64,000 nt of DNA from Acinetobacter tibetensis (GCF_023824315.1 NZ_CP098732.1:1860001-1924000); one strand, 5' to 3'. Counted from the stretch's first letter, positions 1 to 8,388 are shown. Program-made: numbers and translations. Notes: generated by a model not told the origin, from the sequence alone.

Positions 1-2
1 GG

Positions 3-314
3 GAGCTTAATTTAGAAAAGGATCTTTGTCCCGAGGGCTACCCACTGCGCCCGCATGTGGTCTGGTTTGGCGAGGCTGTACCGGCTTATGCCGAGTCACA
101 AAAAATTGTGCAGCATGCAGATATTTTTATTGTGATTGGTTCCAGCTTAGAAGTTTATCCTGTTGCAGGATTAATTCATGAAATTCCACCACACTGTAAA
201 GCGTATTATATTGACCCCAAAGCGCATCAACAAACCATGCCTCCGCAGTATCAACTTATTGCACAAACCGCAACCGAAGGCATGCAACAATTATTCAAGC
301 TATTGACCACTTAA
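3..314 (+). CDS. NAD-dependent deacylase (sirtuin), C-terminal part
   Basis: The frame is open from the left window edge, so the 5' end is missing and the GTG at 57 is not a start. The visible part carries the sirtuin signature LRPHVVWFGEAVP, the catalytic-core continuation with IVIGSSLEVYPVAGLI (the conserved GTSxxVxPA region), and a short C-terminal strand ending in YYIDP. Sirtuins remove acetyl or longer acyl groups from lysines, consuming NAD and releasing nicotinamide. The zinc-binding and NAD Rossmann residues would lie upstream. The class is clear; CobB-type substrate preference cannot be judged from this piece. Confidence 0.85.
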   Translation, partial: ELNLEKDLCPEGYPLRPHVVWFGEAVPAYAESQKIVQHADIFIVIGSSLEVYPVAGLIHEIPPHCKAYYIDPKAHQQTMPPQYQLIAQTATEGMQQLFKLLTT

Positions 315-381
315 ACCCTAAACTCGGATTGAATCGTTCTCCAACCTCCAGTCTAAGTTTAGGTTTTGAATACATCCGATC

Positions 382-1161
382 TTAAGCGCCATATTGCTTT
401 TTAAGATAGTTGACGATTTTTGCCGATTCAAACATCTTTACTTGGGTATTTGGGTCAACCAAATATGGCACTTGAATATCACGCCCCATCAGCGCCACCA
501 CCTTTTCACGTTTACCTTCTTTAAGGGGAACATACTTGCCAGGCTTTAGTCGTAATACGGCTGGTCCCATATCTTGCCAACGTTCTTTTGCCACATTATG
601 GAATACAAATGGTAGTTCCAATTCTGTCAGTACACTACGAACCACACGGGTAAATGGGCTGGCTTCAAATCCCCATAACTGGAGTAAGTGTTGTGGTGCT
701 TCACGGTGAATAATTCTCTTGTCTACCCAAACACCACGCGCACCATTAATAATCGTTCCAGCAAGTGCCATGACAGGAATTTTAGGATAATGCGCAAATT
801 TTTTCGGTGTTTTCCCTGTTCGCCCATAATGTTCAAACAGATGATGGATGATGTCTTGCGACTCATACATCTGCGTTGAAGTATTTTCATCAATGAAGAA
901 AGGAAATTGTTTTTTCCCACCTAATTGCTTTACGATTTGACGATATTTTGTTCCACCTTTTGGACATGGATAAACTTCATAATCCAAATTCAATAAAGTT
1001 AAAACTTCACGCACACGGCGACAAAATGGAGAACCTTCAAATTCATAGAGTTTCAATGATTTCTCTGGTTGCTTTGGAAATGCTGTACCAGAGACTCCTC
1101 GACCACCTTCCGCGAATGATGAAGCCAAAGCTTGAATAACTTTTATTTGATGATTCACCAT
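382..1161 (-). CDS. Tandem GST N-terminal (thioredoxin-fold) domain protein
   Basis: The 259-residue protein contains two consecutive thioredoxin-fold GST_N domains. The first starts near residue 36 (KLYEFEGSPFCRRVREVL) and the second near residue 158 (LLQLWGFEASPFTRVVRSVL). The first has a Cys at the SPFC position, whereas the second has Thr. No helical GST C-terminal domain follows either one, so this is not an ordinary glutathione transferase; glutaredoxin-like or haem/thiol-binding roles are possible. Both domains have the ES(Q/A)xI glutathione-binding loop (YESQDIIHHL, FESAKIVNYL). The gene is the last of a minus-strand set of three, 24 bp after the RraA-like gene. Function unknown. Confidence 0.75.
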   Translation of the reverse strand: MVNHQIKVIQALASSFAEGGRGVSGTAFPKQPEKSLKLYEFEGSPFCRRVREVLTLLNLDYEVYPCPKGGTKYRQIVKQLGGKKQFPFFIDENTSTQMYESQDIIHHLFEHYGRTGKTPKKFAHYPKIPVMALAGTIINGARGVWVDKRIIHREAPQHLLQLWGFEASPFTRVVRSVLTELELPFVFHNVAKERWQDMGPAVLRLKPGKYVPLKEGKREKVVALMGRDIQVPYLVDPNTQVKMFESAKIVNYLKKQYGA

Positions 1162-1185
1162 GTTTTGTCCTTATTTTTAATGGTC

Positions 1186-1698
1186 TTATAATTCGACCAA
1201 GGGTTCTTTAGCCACCACAATGCCATTATTATCGGCATAAATGTAATCGCCAGATTGAATATTTACCCCACCAAAATAGAGCGGAATATCCGTTTCGCCT
1301 ATGCCTTTACGATTACTTTTTTGTGGAATTGCAGCCAATGCATGTACACCCAAATCCAATTCCGCAATGGCATCCACATCACGAACACATCCGTAAATAA
1401 TCACACCATTCCACTGGTGCTTGACTGCTGACTCAGCGATCAAATCCCCCATGAGCGCACAGCGCATTGAAGCTCCCCCATCTACCACAAGGACTTTACC
1501 CTGACCATCGGTCGCCAGTAGTTCTTTAACACGGGAGTTATCTTCAAAACACTTTACAGTCACCACCTGACCACCAAAGGTTTTACGAGCACCATAACTT
1601 TTAAAGAATTTACCATCCATCGATGGAGTAACCACCTGAAGCTCTTTTTCAGGATTATCATCTAATAAATCACAAGTTACAAAAGGAACAGTTGCCAC
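1186..1698 (-). CDS. rraA: RraA-family protein (HMG/CHA aldolase-like or RNase E regulator)
   Basis: The 170-residue length matches the RraA/MenG-like family. Family features visible are the N-terminal TCDLLDD, FGGQVVTVKCFEDNSRVKELL, and the central GGASMRCALMGDLIAESAV and GVIIYGCVRDVDAIAELDLGVHAL segments. The conserved Arg-Asp pair of GCVRD is the metal/pyruvate site used by HMG/CHA aldolases of this fold. In Escherichia coli RraA binds RNase E and inhibits mRNA decay; many homologues instead cleave 4-hydroxy-4-methyl-2-oxoglutarate. The sequence alone does not separate these. It lies 12 bp after the NAD(P)-binding gene and is probably cotranscribed with it. Confidence 0.85.
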   Translation of the reverse strand: MATVPFVTCDLLDDNPEKELQVVTPSMDGKFFKSYGARKTFGGQVVTVKCFEDNSRVKELLATDGQGKVLVVDGGASMRCALMGDLIAESAVKHQWNGVIIYGCVRDVDAIAELDLGVHALAAIPQKSNRKGIGETDIPLYFGGVNIQSGDYIYADNNGIVVAKEPLVEL

Positions 1699-1710
1699 TT
1701 CATTCTCCAG

Positions 1711-2394
1711 TTATTGAGCTTTTTGTATGCGTAAATTATCATAAATCTCAAACTTTTCAGTCTGATATTGAGCTGCCACGACCATAGTATGAGCCACTTG
1801 TTCTGCAGTCACTGGCTTATATTTAAAAGAATCTGGTACCAAATGCGACATCTTTTGATATAAACGCTGAGTAGCACCTTCTAGCAACCGTTGTTCTGAC
1901 CGCTCCCCTAGCAATAAAGAAGGTTGTAGTATTGAAGTCTTCGCTAAAGCCAATTCACGAATATGCTGTTCTAACTCACCTTTCACACGATTATAAAAAA
2001 TTGGTGACTTCTGATTGGCACCTAGTGCGCTGACCAACAAGTAATGCGTTTCCAATCCTTCAAATAAGTCCGCAAAATGTGCATTTATCTCATAATCAAT
2101 ATTATAAAACTGTGCTTTTGAGCCTGCTTTTTTTAAAGTTGATCCTAAACAACTAAATGCATGGCTATAACCGTGCACATCTTCATCATTTAGTAACAAA
2201 AAATCTTCAAGTACGAATTGATGGACTTTTTCCAACTGACTTAACTCGACATCATAGTGTCGAACCACCGCAGTAATTTGCTCACAACTACTTAATTCAT
2301 TTAATTGTTTTATTAAGGTCCGACCAACAAGACCTGTCGCGCCAATCACAATTGCATTTTGAATCGAATTTATCATTTTTTGACCGTTCTCCAT
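1711..2394 (-). CDS. NAD(P)-binding Rossmann-fold oxidoreductase (HTATIP2-like SDR)
   Basis: The protein has an N-terminal dinucleotide-binding motif AIVIGATGLVGRTLIKQL, followed by DFLLLND, AFSCLGSTLKKAGSK and a YNRVKGELE segment in which Tyr and Lys match the atypical SDR catalytic pair. At about 227 residues it fits the NAD(P)H-binding/HTATIP2-like group. Start choice is open: the ATG at 2394 lacks a clear ribosome site, while the ATG at 2376 follows GGAG at long spacing and would give MINSIQNAIVIGATG, a more usual N-terminus. It is first in a minus-strand three-gene run with rraA. Substrate unknown. Confidence 0.75.
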   Translation of the reverse strand: MENGQKMINSIQNAIVIGATGLVGRTLIKQLNELSSCEQITAVVRHYDVELSQLEKVHQFVLEDFLLLNDEDVHGYSHAFSCLGSTLKKAGSKAQFYNIDYEINAHFADLFEGLETHYLLVSALGANQKSPIFYNRVKGELEQHIRELALAKTSILQPSLLLGERSEQRLLEGATQRLYQKMSHLVPDSFKYKPVTAEQVAHTMVVAAQYQTEKFEIYDNLRIQKAQ

Positions 2395-2465
2395 GGTTTA
2401 TGAGTAATCTAACGTTTTCTTTAACATTTTTCTGCATCTAAAATGTTGTCAAAGCATGTCAAGAC

Positions 2466-2494
2466 TTGACTTCGTGGCCATGTTTAATCAAAAT
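2466..2494 (+). promoter_or_regulatory. Probable sigma-70 promoter of rpsT
   Basis: TTGACT (2466-2471) and CAAAAT (2489-2494) are separated by 17 bp, about 100 bp upstream of the rpsT GTG codon. The -35 box is strong and the -10 box weak. The position fits the divergent region between rpsT and the minus-strand gene at 2394. Confidence 0.4.
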
Positions 2495-2591
2495 ATGCCA
2501 CTTGTTTACGGGCTGGTGATAGTTCTACTGATGTTGGTTTTCAGTATGAATTACAGCCCGCCCAGACCAATCTAATTCAAGGAGTGCACGA

Positions 2592-2858
2592 GTGGCAAAC
2601 TCTGCTCAAGCAAAAAAACGTGCTCGTCAAAACGTTAAAGCACGTAAACACAACGCAAGCTTGCGTTCTATGGTTCGTACTTACATCAAACGCACAGTAG
2701 CTGCTATCGCTGCTGGTGACCATGCTGTTGCTACAGAAGCTTACAAAAAAGCTGTTCCTGTAATCGACCGTATGGCTGATAAAGGCATCATCCATAAAAA
2801 CAAAGCTGCTCGTCACAAGAGCCGCTTAAATGCACAAGTTAAAGCGTTAGCTAACTAA
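2592..2858 (+). CDS. rpsT: 30S ribosomal protein S20
   Basis: The 88-residue, strongly basic protein begins [20 protein letters not shown], the typical S20 N-terminus, and continues with [14 protein letters not shown] and [22 protein letters not shown]. It binds 16S rRNA early in 30S assembly. The start is GTG at 2592, preceded by AAGGAG about 6 nt upstream; the non-ATG start of S20 is a known feature in other bacteria (UUG in E. coli), where it is tied to autoregulation. It stands alone with its own promoter and a strong terminator 12 nt after the stop. Confidence 0.97.
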   Translation: MANSAQAKKRARQNVKARKHNASLRSMVRTYIKRTVAAIAAGDHAVATEAYKKAVPVIDRMADKGIIHKNKAARHKSRLNAQVKALAN

Positions 2859-2870
2859 TTTGTTGTATTA

Positions 2871-2895
2871 AAAAAAGCCCATCTGGGCTTTTTTT
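2871..2895 (+). terminator. Rho-independent terminator of rpsT
   Basis: The stem AAGCCC/GGGCTT has a four-base loop (ATCT), preceded by an A-run and followed by seven T. It sits just after rpsT. Confidence 0.9.
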
Positions 2896-2987
2896 ACGTC
2901 TATACCTTTTGACTTTTCAATTCCATGGTCTAATTAAAAATAAAAGATATCGAATATGCCCTCAACAGAAGTGAAGGAGCGAAATTT

Positions 2988-3445
2988 TTAATTTACCAAT
3001 ACAGCTAAATTTTTAGGCTTCAAATAAGATAAAATTAAATGGGTATTCGGAGTCAACATACTCCATTTCCGATTCGCCCCATTAGTACATGAATAACGAA
3101 TCAAATCCGCCTGATTATCGACCCAATATCCCTTATTCAAATCAAGATACTGATTTTCTTGACGAATAGACTGCGTATCTGCTGCCATCGTCCAGATTGG
3201 ACTGCTTAATTTTGTTGAACAGGTCGCCAAAGAGATTTTATTACCACTTCCATTACTGGTTTGGCTGACCACTTTGAGCTAGCAATTTTTGCTCAAAACT
3301 TGGTAATTCAATTTTATGCAAAGCTTCACAACCATTTTCACGGCCAATTTTACCGCAGGACTTATTGCTTCGGCATAGGTCGGAATCTCAATACTAGAAA
3401 GCAATTTTTCAGCCTAATTGGCTTTTTTACAATACAAGCCAACAT
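2988..3445 (-). pseudogene. Decayed gene of unknown function, frameshifted at least twice
   Basis: Coding-like sequence runs through all three minus-strand frames in turn. From about 3408 downwards one frame reads AEKLLSSIEIPTYAEAI; a second frame reads GCEALHKIELPSFEQKLLAQ; the third, 2988-3272, is an open 94-codon stretch starting SQTSNGSGNKISLATC and ending PKNLAVLVN. The third frame has a TAG immediately upstream of its GTG, so it is not an independent gene start. A possible original ATG lies at 3445. The encoded product, perhaps an exported protein, was not recognised. Confidence 0.6.
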
Positions 3446-3604
3446 GCTGTGGCTAAGTTTTTATATTTTAAAATAAATCATTAAAAACATGATCTTATGA
3501 ATTATTATATTATGCTTTTGACGAATCTACACCATCCGTTGCAGGAGTACACATATAAAGAATTATTCAGCCAGATAAAATAGAATATATCGGAGTTTTT
3601 GATT

Positions 3605-4339
3605 CTAATGATGTTGTTTAAACTGTCGAATATTTAATTCGTGTAATTCACCACGCCAAATCCATTTTAGTTTTGAATCTAAAAACTCATCGCCTTCAAA
3701 CCAGACAAATAAGCCTTCCATCATTTGTGGCCAGTCTTCTTGAGTAATTACATTTCGACCTGAAATTACAGCAATAATTGCAGCAATAATGGTATCGTGA
3801 CTCACTGCTAGGCTAAGCCCATTATGCTGCTGTGGATGCGTGTTATAAATTAATTCAAGCACATCGACCACACCTCGTATGGGGTGTTTCATGCCAGGTA
3901 AAGCATTATTTACAAAGCTATTGATAAATCCCAAAGCACCCTGTTCACGGAAATAAGGGCCTGCCTGTTTAATATCAAGCACAAAACTTCCTGGCTCAAC
4001 CAAGAGTCCTTGCTGCACTATTTCAATATGATGCGTATTGTTTTGCAGGCTAATTGAATCCGCCCCTTGAATCATTAAAGCAGCAGTATCTACACAACGC
4101 TGAATAGGGCTAGAAATACAATGCTGAATAGTCCGATCGGTCTGAGCAATTAAGTGTCCCCCCCATGCTTGCGCCAAATCACGCCCTTGTGGTGTTAGCT
4201 GTAAATCATAACCAGCCAAGCCTTGCCCACTCACCATTTCACGAATGGAATGACGTGTAAATAATGTGACTGGAGTATGCGTATCTGGCAATAAATCTAT
4301 TGCTTTTAACATACTATGTGGGAGTCGTTCTAATGCCAT
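3605..4339 (-). CDS. Histidine phosphatase superfamily protein
   Basis: The catalytic RH motif is seen as LFTRHSIREM (residues about 26-35; nucleophile His followed by the Arg pocket), with the second arginine in SSPIQRC and the distal His in LAVSHDTIIAAI. The layout GYDLQLTPQGRDLAQAWG is the usual spacer of this fold. At 244 residues with a long insert between the two halves it resembles the acid-phosphatase-like branch more than phosphoglycerate mutase. It acts on phosphomonoesters; the substrate cannot be inferred. It is followed downstream by the decayed patch and preceded by cysQ, 52 bp away on the same strand. Confidence 0.8.
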   Translation of the reverse strand: MALERLPHSMLKAIDLLPDTHTPVTLFTRHSIREMVSGQGLAGYDLQLTPQGRDLAQAWGGHLIAQTDRTIQHCISSPIQRCVDTAALMIQGADSISLQNNTHHIEIVQQGLLVEPGSFVLDIKQAGPYFREQGALGFINSFVNNALPGMKHPIRGVVDVLELIYNTHPQQHNGLSLAVSHDTIIAAIIAVISGRNVITQEDWPQMMEGLFVWFEGDEFLDSKLKWIWRGELHELNIRQFKQHH

Positions 4340-4391
4340 AAGACCATCATGCTTCCGTCGAGTTTACACTATAACATTTTAATTGTTTTGC

Positions 4392-5249
4392 TCAATGCTT
4401 ACTCTGCATTACTGCAAGTGCTTGTAATGCGAGTTTTTTCATCTCTGCATTTCGATAGGCAATAAAACCACCATTCAACAAGGTCTCTCGTTGATTATAT
4501 ACAAATGGTCGCCCTCTAAAATCAACCAATCCACCACCAATTCGCTCAATTAAACATTGTCCCGCACTGGTATCCCATTCACTGGTGGGGTGAAAACGAG
4601 GGTAAATATCCACCTTATGTTCCAAAATCATACAAAACTTATAGGCACTCCCCGCTTTAAATACATCATAGCTAGTCATATCTTTCAACGCATCTAAATA
4701 CGCCGTATATTCAGACTTATGCTGTGCACTCTGACTTAGACCTATATGCACTGGCGCAGCCATTGAGTGTTCCAATTCATACACATACCACTGCTGTGTA
4801 CTTAGATTTAACTTCAATGGCATCCCTTGCAGAGGACAAAAGTACACGACCTGTTCCGCTGGAATTGCCAAGACTGCAAAAACCGTATGCACACCTTCAA
4901 CCAAACTTAAATTGATGGTGAATTCAGAACGTTTATGTAAGAATTCTTTGGTGCCGTCCAATGGATCGAGCAACCAAAACCGATGCCATTGCTGACGTTG
5001 ATCATACTCACCTTCTTCTGACAGTAAGGGAATATCTACAGATTGCTGTGCCAAAGCCTCTGTAATATATTGATTCACTCTAAAGTCTGCCTGCGTGACA
5101 GGTGAGTCATCATGTTTCTTCGTGATATCAAACTGTTCACCAGCACAATATCGTTGATATTCTTCTCGCAAAATTTCGCACGCTTGTGTCACAATGGGCA
5201 CAAGCTGCAAGATCATTGCATCTTGCGGCGCTGTTGTTGTTTTAAACAT
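4392..5249 (-). CDS. cysQ: 3'(2'),5'-bisphosphate nucleotidase CysQ
   Basis: This inositol-monophosphatase-fold enzyme hydrolyses 3'-phosphoadenosine 5'-phosphate to AMP, recycling the by-product of sulfate assimilation. The Mg-dependent motifs are present: SPVTQADFRVN, LLSEEGEY, LLDPLDGTKEFLHKRSEFTINL (DPxDGT with the CysQ-specific KEF), and SEWDTSAGQCLIERIGGGL. Length 285 is slightly long for CysQ. The ATG at 5249 has AAGGTG about 6 nt upstream; an internal ATG at 5216 would give a more E. coli-like N-terminus. The gene is divergent from the HAD phosphatase gene with only 14 bp between the start codons. Confidence 0.92.
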   Translation of the reverse strand: MFKTTTAPQDAMILQLVPIVTQACEILREEYQRYCAGEQFDITKKHDDSPVTQADFRVNQYITEALAQQSVDIPLLSEEGEYDQRQQWHRFWLLDPLDGTKEFLHKRSEFTINLSLVEGVHTVFAVLAIPAEQVVYFCPLQGMPLKLNLSTQQWYVYELEHSMAAPVHIGLSQSAQHKSEYTAYLDALKDMTSYDVFKAGSAYKFCMILEHKVDIYPRFHPTSEWDTSAGQCLIERIGGGLVDFRGRPFVYNQRETLLNGGFIAYRNAEMKKLALQALAVMQSKH

Positions 5250-5263
5250 AGATCACCTTATAT

Positions 5264-5950
5264 ATGTCGAACTTTTCTCAAAAACCGACCATTATCTTCG
5301 ATATGGACGGAACCTTACTCGATCTTGCTTATGATGACCTGATTTGGAATCAGCTTGTGCCCATTCAGTATGCTGATGTGCATCAGTGTTCGATCGAACA
5401 AAGTAAAGAAGTCCTATTCCAATTCTATCAAGAACATAGTCACACTTTAAACTGGTATTCTTCACATTTTTGGTCGACTAAAGTCGGCTTTGATGTGCTT
5501 GCATTACAAAAAAAGCAGCAACATAAAGTGAGCCGCCGTGAAGGCTGTATTGAATTATTAGAATATCTGAAAGCCAATGATTATCCATGTTGGTTAGCGA
5601 CCAATGCGGACTGTGCCAGTCTAGAATTTAAACTTAAGCAAACAGGTATTGGGCAATATTTTGACGTGATTGTCAGTAGTGAAACGCTAGGCCATGCCAA
5701 AGAATTTACTGCCTTTTGGGAGAAGTTACATCAGTTACATCCTTTTGACGCGCAGCAAACTTACTTTATTGATGACACTGAAAAAGTTTTACTGGGTGCA
5801 CAAAAATTTGGACTACAGCATTTGATTACGATCCAACAGCCCTCATCTACAGGATTAGTGCGTGAGAAATCCAACTTCCCAATGCTTGATATACTCACCG
5901 ACTTAATTCCCTTACTTGAACAAGCCGAGGAACAAAAGCAATATGCCTAA
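5264..5950 (+). CDS. yrfG: HAD-family GMP/IMP nucleotidase (YrfG-like)
   Basis: HAD motif I is IIFDMDGTLLDLAYDDLIWNQ, with the YrfG-type continuation (DxxFWxxxxP equivalent). Motif II is WLATNADC, motif III the Lys in LGHAKEFTAFW, and motif IV FIDDTEKVLLGAQ. E. coli YrfG dephosphorylates GMP and IMP, and its gene lies beside hslR just as here. Stop and start overlap the hslR frame by 8 nt (ATG 5943, TAA 5948-5950), indicating translational coupling. The region upstream of the ATG is AT-rich with no obvious ribosome-binding site. Confidence 0.85.
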   Translation: MSNFSQKPTIIFDMDGTLLDLAYDDLIWNQLVPIQYADVHQCSIEQSKEVLFQFYQEHSHTLNWYSSHFWSTKVGFDVLALQKKQQHKVSRREGCIELLEYLKANDYPCWLATNADCASLEFKLKQTGIGQYFDVIVSSETLGHAKEFTAFWEKLHQLHPFDAQQTYFIDDTEKVLLGAQKFGLQHLITIQQPSSTGLVREKSNFPMLDILTDLIPLLEQAEEQKQYA

Positions 5951-6383
5951 AGCAGAGCAAAATCTTCCTGCTGAAACTGTACGTATCGATAAATGGCTGT
6001 GGGCTGCACGTTTTTTTAAAACTCGAAGCATTGCCAAATCTGCAATTGAAGGTGGTAAAGTCCATTTCGATGGCGAACGTGTCAAAGTTTCTAAAGAAGT
6101 TCGTGTAGGTATGGAACTTACCATCCAACAAGGTTTTGAAAAAAAAACGATCGTTGTTAAAGCAATTTCTAATGTGCGTGGCCCTGCCCCCATTGCTCAG
6201 CAATTATATGAAGAAACTGAAGTCAGTTTAGCAAAAAGGGAATTGCTTGCATCCCAAAGAAAATTGCATAATCTTGCTCGACCTGATCATCGACCGTCGA
6301 AAAAAGATCGCCGACAAATCAGTAAATTTAAACAAGAAAATGATCAGCAATTTGGCCAAGATTGGTCATATAATGATGATTAA
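5943..6383 (+). CDS. hslR: Heat shock protein 15, ribosome-associated RNA-binding protein
   Basis: An S4 RNA-binding domain occupies residues about 12-70: RIDKWLWAARFFKTRSIAKS, GGKVHFDGERVKVSKEVRVG. Hsp15 binds stalled 50S subunits carrying a nascent chain and recycles them. The basic C-terminal tail (RPDHRPSKKDRRQISKFK) is typical. The ATG at 5943 is chosen over the upstream TTG at 5916 because MPKAEQNLPAETVRIDKW matches the family's N-terminal length (about 146 residues) and gives the 8-nt overlap with the preceding gene. Confidence 0.92.
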   Translation: MPKAEQNLPAETVRIDKWLWAARFFKTRSIAKSAIEGGKVHFDGERVKVSKEVRVGMELTIQQGFEKKTIVVKAISNVRGPAPIAQQLYEETEVSLAKRELLASQRKLHNLARPDHRPSKKDRRQISKFKQENDQQFGQDWSYNDD

Positions 6384-6431
6384 ATTACTCACGTCATGTT
6401 ATGTCGCACAAGATATAACAGGCATAGAATA

Positions 6432-6492
6432 ACAGAAATAATTCTGTCACTATACTGAAGTGGAAAACGTTTGCAATGTAAGACATCCACTT
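6432..6492 (+). promoter_or_regulatory. Inverted repeats in the recA upstream/leader region
   Basis: Two inverted repeats precede recA. The first is ACAGAA-N4-TTCTGT (6432-6447). The second has arms AAGTGGA (6458-6464) and TCCACTT (6486-6492), enclosing an inner ATGT-AAG-ACAT hairpin. Neither matches the E. coli LexA box. Acinetobacter is known to lack a canonical LexA; whether either repeat binds UmuDAb or acts as an RNA leader hairpin is not resolved here. Confidence 0.4.
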
Positions 6493-6530
6493 GAGTTAAA
6501 AGTAAAGTGACAAAGTTTTGAGGTTGTAAG

Positions 6531-7571
6531 ATGGATGAGAATAAAAGTAAGGCACTCAATGCTGCCCTAAGCCAAATTGAAAAACAGTTTGGTAAAAATA
6601 CAGTTATGCGCCTTGGCGACAATACAGTACAAGCTGTTGAAGCTGTTTCAACAGGCTCATTGACACTCGATATTGCACTAGGTATTGGTGGCTTACCAAA
6701 GGGTCGTATTGTTGAAATTTACGGTCCTGAGTCTTCAGGTAAAACCACCATGACATTACAAGCCATTGCACAATGTCAAAAAGCGGGTGGTACGTGCGCC
6801 TTTATCGATGCTGAGCATGCACTTGATCCACAATACGCTCGTAAGCTTGGTGTTGATATTGACAACCTTTTGGTTTCCCAACCCGACCACGGTGAGCAAG
6901 CACTTGAAATTGCAGACATGTTAGTCCGCTCTGGTGCAATTGACTTAATCGTAGTCGACTCTGTTGCTGCACTAACACCACGTGCTGAAATTGAAGGCGA
7001 AATGGGTGACTCACATATGGGCTTGCAAGCACGCTTAATGAGCCAAGCCTTACGTAAAATTACAGGGAATGCCAAGCGTTCAAACTGTATGGTGATCTTC
7101 ATTAACCAAATCCGTATGAAGATTGGTGTGATGTTCGGTAGCCCTGAAACCACAACAGGTGGTAACGCATTAAAATTCTATGCTTCTGTTCGTCTTGATA
7201 TTCGTCGTATTGGTCAAGTTAAAGAAGGCGACGAAATTGTAGGTTCAGAAACTAAAGTTAAAGTGGTTAAAAACAAAATGGCACCCCCATTTAAAGAAGC
7301 ACTTTTCCAAATTCTTTATGGCAAAGGCGTTAACCAGCTAGGTGAATTAGTCGATCTTGCAGTTCAGCAAGACATCATCCAAAAAGCGGGTGCTTGGTAT
7401 TCATATCAAAGTAACAAAATTGGTCAAGGTAAAAACAATGTCATTCGCCACCTTGAAGAAAACCCACAATTGGCACAAGAAGTGGAACGCATTATTCGTG
7501 ACCAGTTATTAACAACGGGTGGTGTTGCAGAAGATAAAGAAGAAGAATCTGACCTCTTGCTCGACGCTTAA
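6531..7571 (+). CDS. recA: Recombinase RecA
   Basis: The 346-residue protein is RecA throughout: [19 protein letters not shown], Walker [10 protein letters not shown] (residues about 64-72), Walker [12 protein letters not shown]1/L2 DNA-binding loops around [20 protein letters not shown] and [21 protein letters not shown], and an acidic C-terminus ([13 protein letters not shown]). RecA coats single-stranded DNA, pairs homologous strands, and as a filament promotes self-cleavage of LexA/UmuD-type proteins. The ATG at 6531 follows GAGG about 9 nt upstream. A terminator and then recX follow, as in many gammaproteobacteria. Confidence 0.99.
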   Translation: MDENKSKALNAALSQIEKQFGKNTVMRLGDNTVQAVEAVSTGSLTLDIALGIGGLPKGRIVEIYGPESSGKTTMTLQAIAQCQKAGGTCAFIDAEHALDPQYARKLGVDIDNLLVSQPDHGEQALEIADMLVRSGAIDLIVVDSVAALTPRAEIEGEMGDSHMGLQARLMSQALRKITGNAKRSNCMVIFINQIRMKIGVMFGSPETTTGGNALKFYASVRLDIRRIGQVKEGDEIVGSETKVKVVKNKMAPPFKEALFQILYGKGVNQLGELVDLAVQQDIIQKAGAWYSYQSNKIGQGKNNVIRHLEENPQLAQEVERIIRDQLLTTGGVAEDKEEESDLLLDA

Positions 7572-7608
7572 ATCGCCTGCTTATTTATAAAATATACCTG
7601 TTACACTC

Positions 7609-7630
7609 AAACGCCCTTCGGGGCGTTTTT
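7609..7630 (+). terminator. Rho-independent terminator between recA and recX
   Basis: AACGCCC-TTCG-GGGCGTT is a stable UUCG-tetraloop stem followed by T5. Partial read-through would supply recX, whose ATG is 21 nt further on. Confidence 0.9.
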
Positions 7631-7650
7631 CAATCAAGATTAGATATAGT

Positions 7651-8244
7651 ATGAGCCAATCAAAATTCCCTAAATTGCTTGACTACAACAGCTTAAAACA
7701 AGAGCTTGGAACTTCTCATTCTGAGTACACACTGTCACCAGATGCAACGGATTACAATAATGCTGCTATAGAGGCTGAACCACCTCAAAATACAGGGCTA
7801 ACAGGCTCACGCTTACGTTCTTATGCATTTGCTGTACTCACCCGTAAAGAATTCTCCAAAGCCGAACTGATTGAAAAGATCGAAACCTACGCAGCAAATC
7901 GCGAGGAAGTCATAAATCTTGTAAATGAATTGTCCGAGCAGAACTATCAAAGCGATCAGCGCGTAGCAGAAATTGTCCTATCAAGCCAAAAAAGAAAAGG
8001 GAAAGGGCCACAACGCATCAAATTAGCATTAAAAAACAAGAAAATTAACAGCGACCTCATTCAAGACGAATTGAAAGAAATCGATTGGGCTGAACAAGCC
8101 TATCAACTGAAAATCAAGAAATTTGGTTATGCTGTTGAGAAAGATGCAAAACTGAAAGCGAAGCAGATACGCTTTTTACAATATAGAGGATTTGATATGG
8201 ACGCAATTATGAAAGCAATTAACCAAAAGGAGTTTGAAGATTAA
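7651..8244 (+). CDS. recX: Regulatory protein RecX
   Basis: RecX caps RecA filaments and limits their growth. The 197-residue protein has the all-helical RecX repeats: LRSYAFAVLTRKEFSKAELIEKI, VNELSEQNYQSDQRVAEIVLSS, KRKGKGPQRIKLALKNKKINSDLIQ and AKLKAKQIRFLQYRGFDMDAIMKAI. The first 50 or so residues form a polar N-terminal extension that many RecX proteins lack. It lies directly behind the recA terminator, so expression probably depends on read-through or a promoter inside that short gap. Confidence 0.92.
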   Translation: MSQSKFPKLLDYNSLKQELGTSHSEYTLSPDATDYNNAAIEAEPPQNTGLTGSRLRSYAFAVLTRKEFSKAELIEKIETYAANREEVINLVNELSEQNYQSDQRVAEIVLSSQKRKGKGPQRIKLALKNKKINSDLIQDELKEIDWAEQAYQLKIKKFGYAVEKDAKLKAKQIRFLQYRGFDMDAIMKAINQKEFED

Positions 8245-8270
8245 TTATAATAAAATGTTATAAAAATAAA

Positions 8271-8388
<118 letters not shown>

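Noticed and set aside
6384..6530. LexA-type SOS box before recA
   Set aside because: No CTG-N10-CAG element in a promoter position; the inverted repeats seen have a different sequence.
6776..7153. Long minus-strand frame inside recA
   Set aside because: It mirrors the recA coding frame and has no ribosome site or family features; the same applies to frames opposite lpxD (11045-11317), frr (19217-19504), the tail tube gene (56987-57358) and the holin region (43737-44075).
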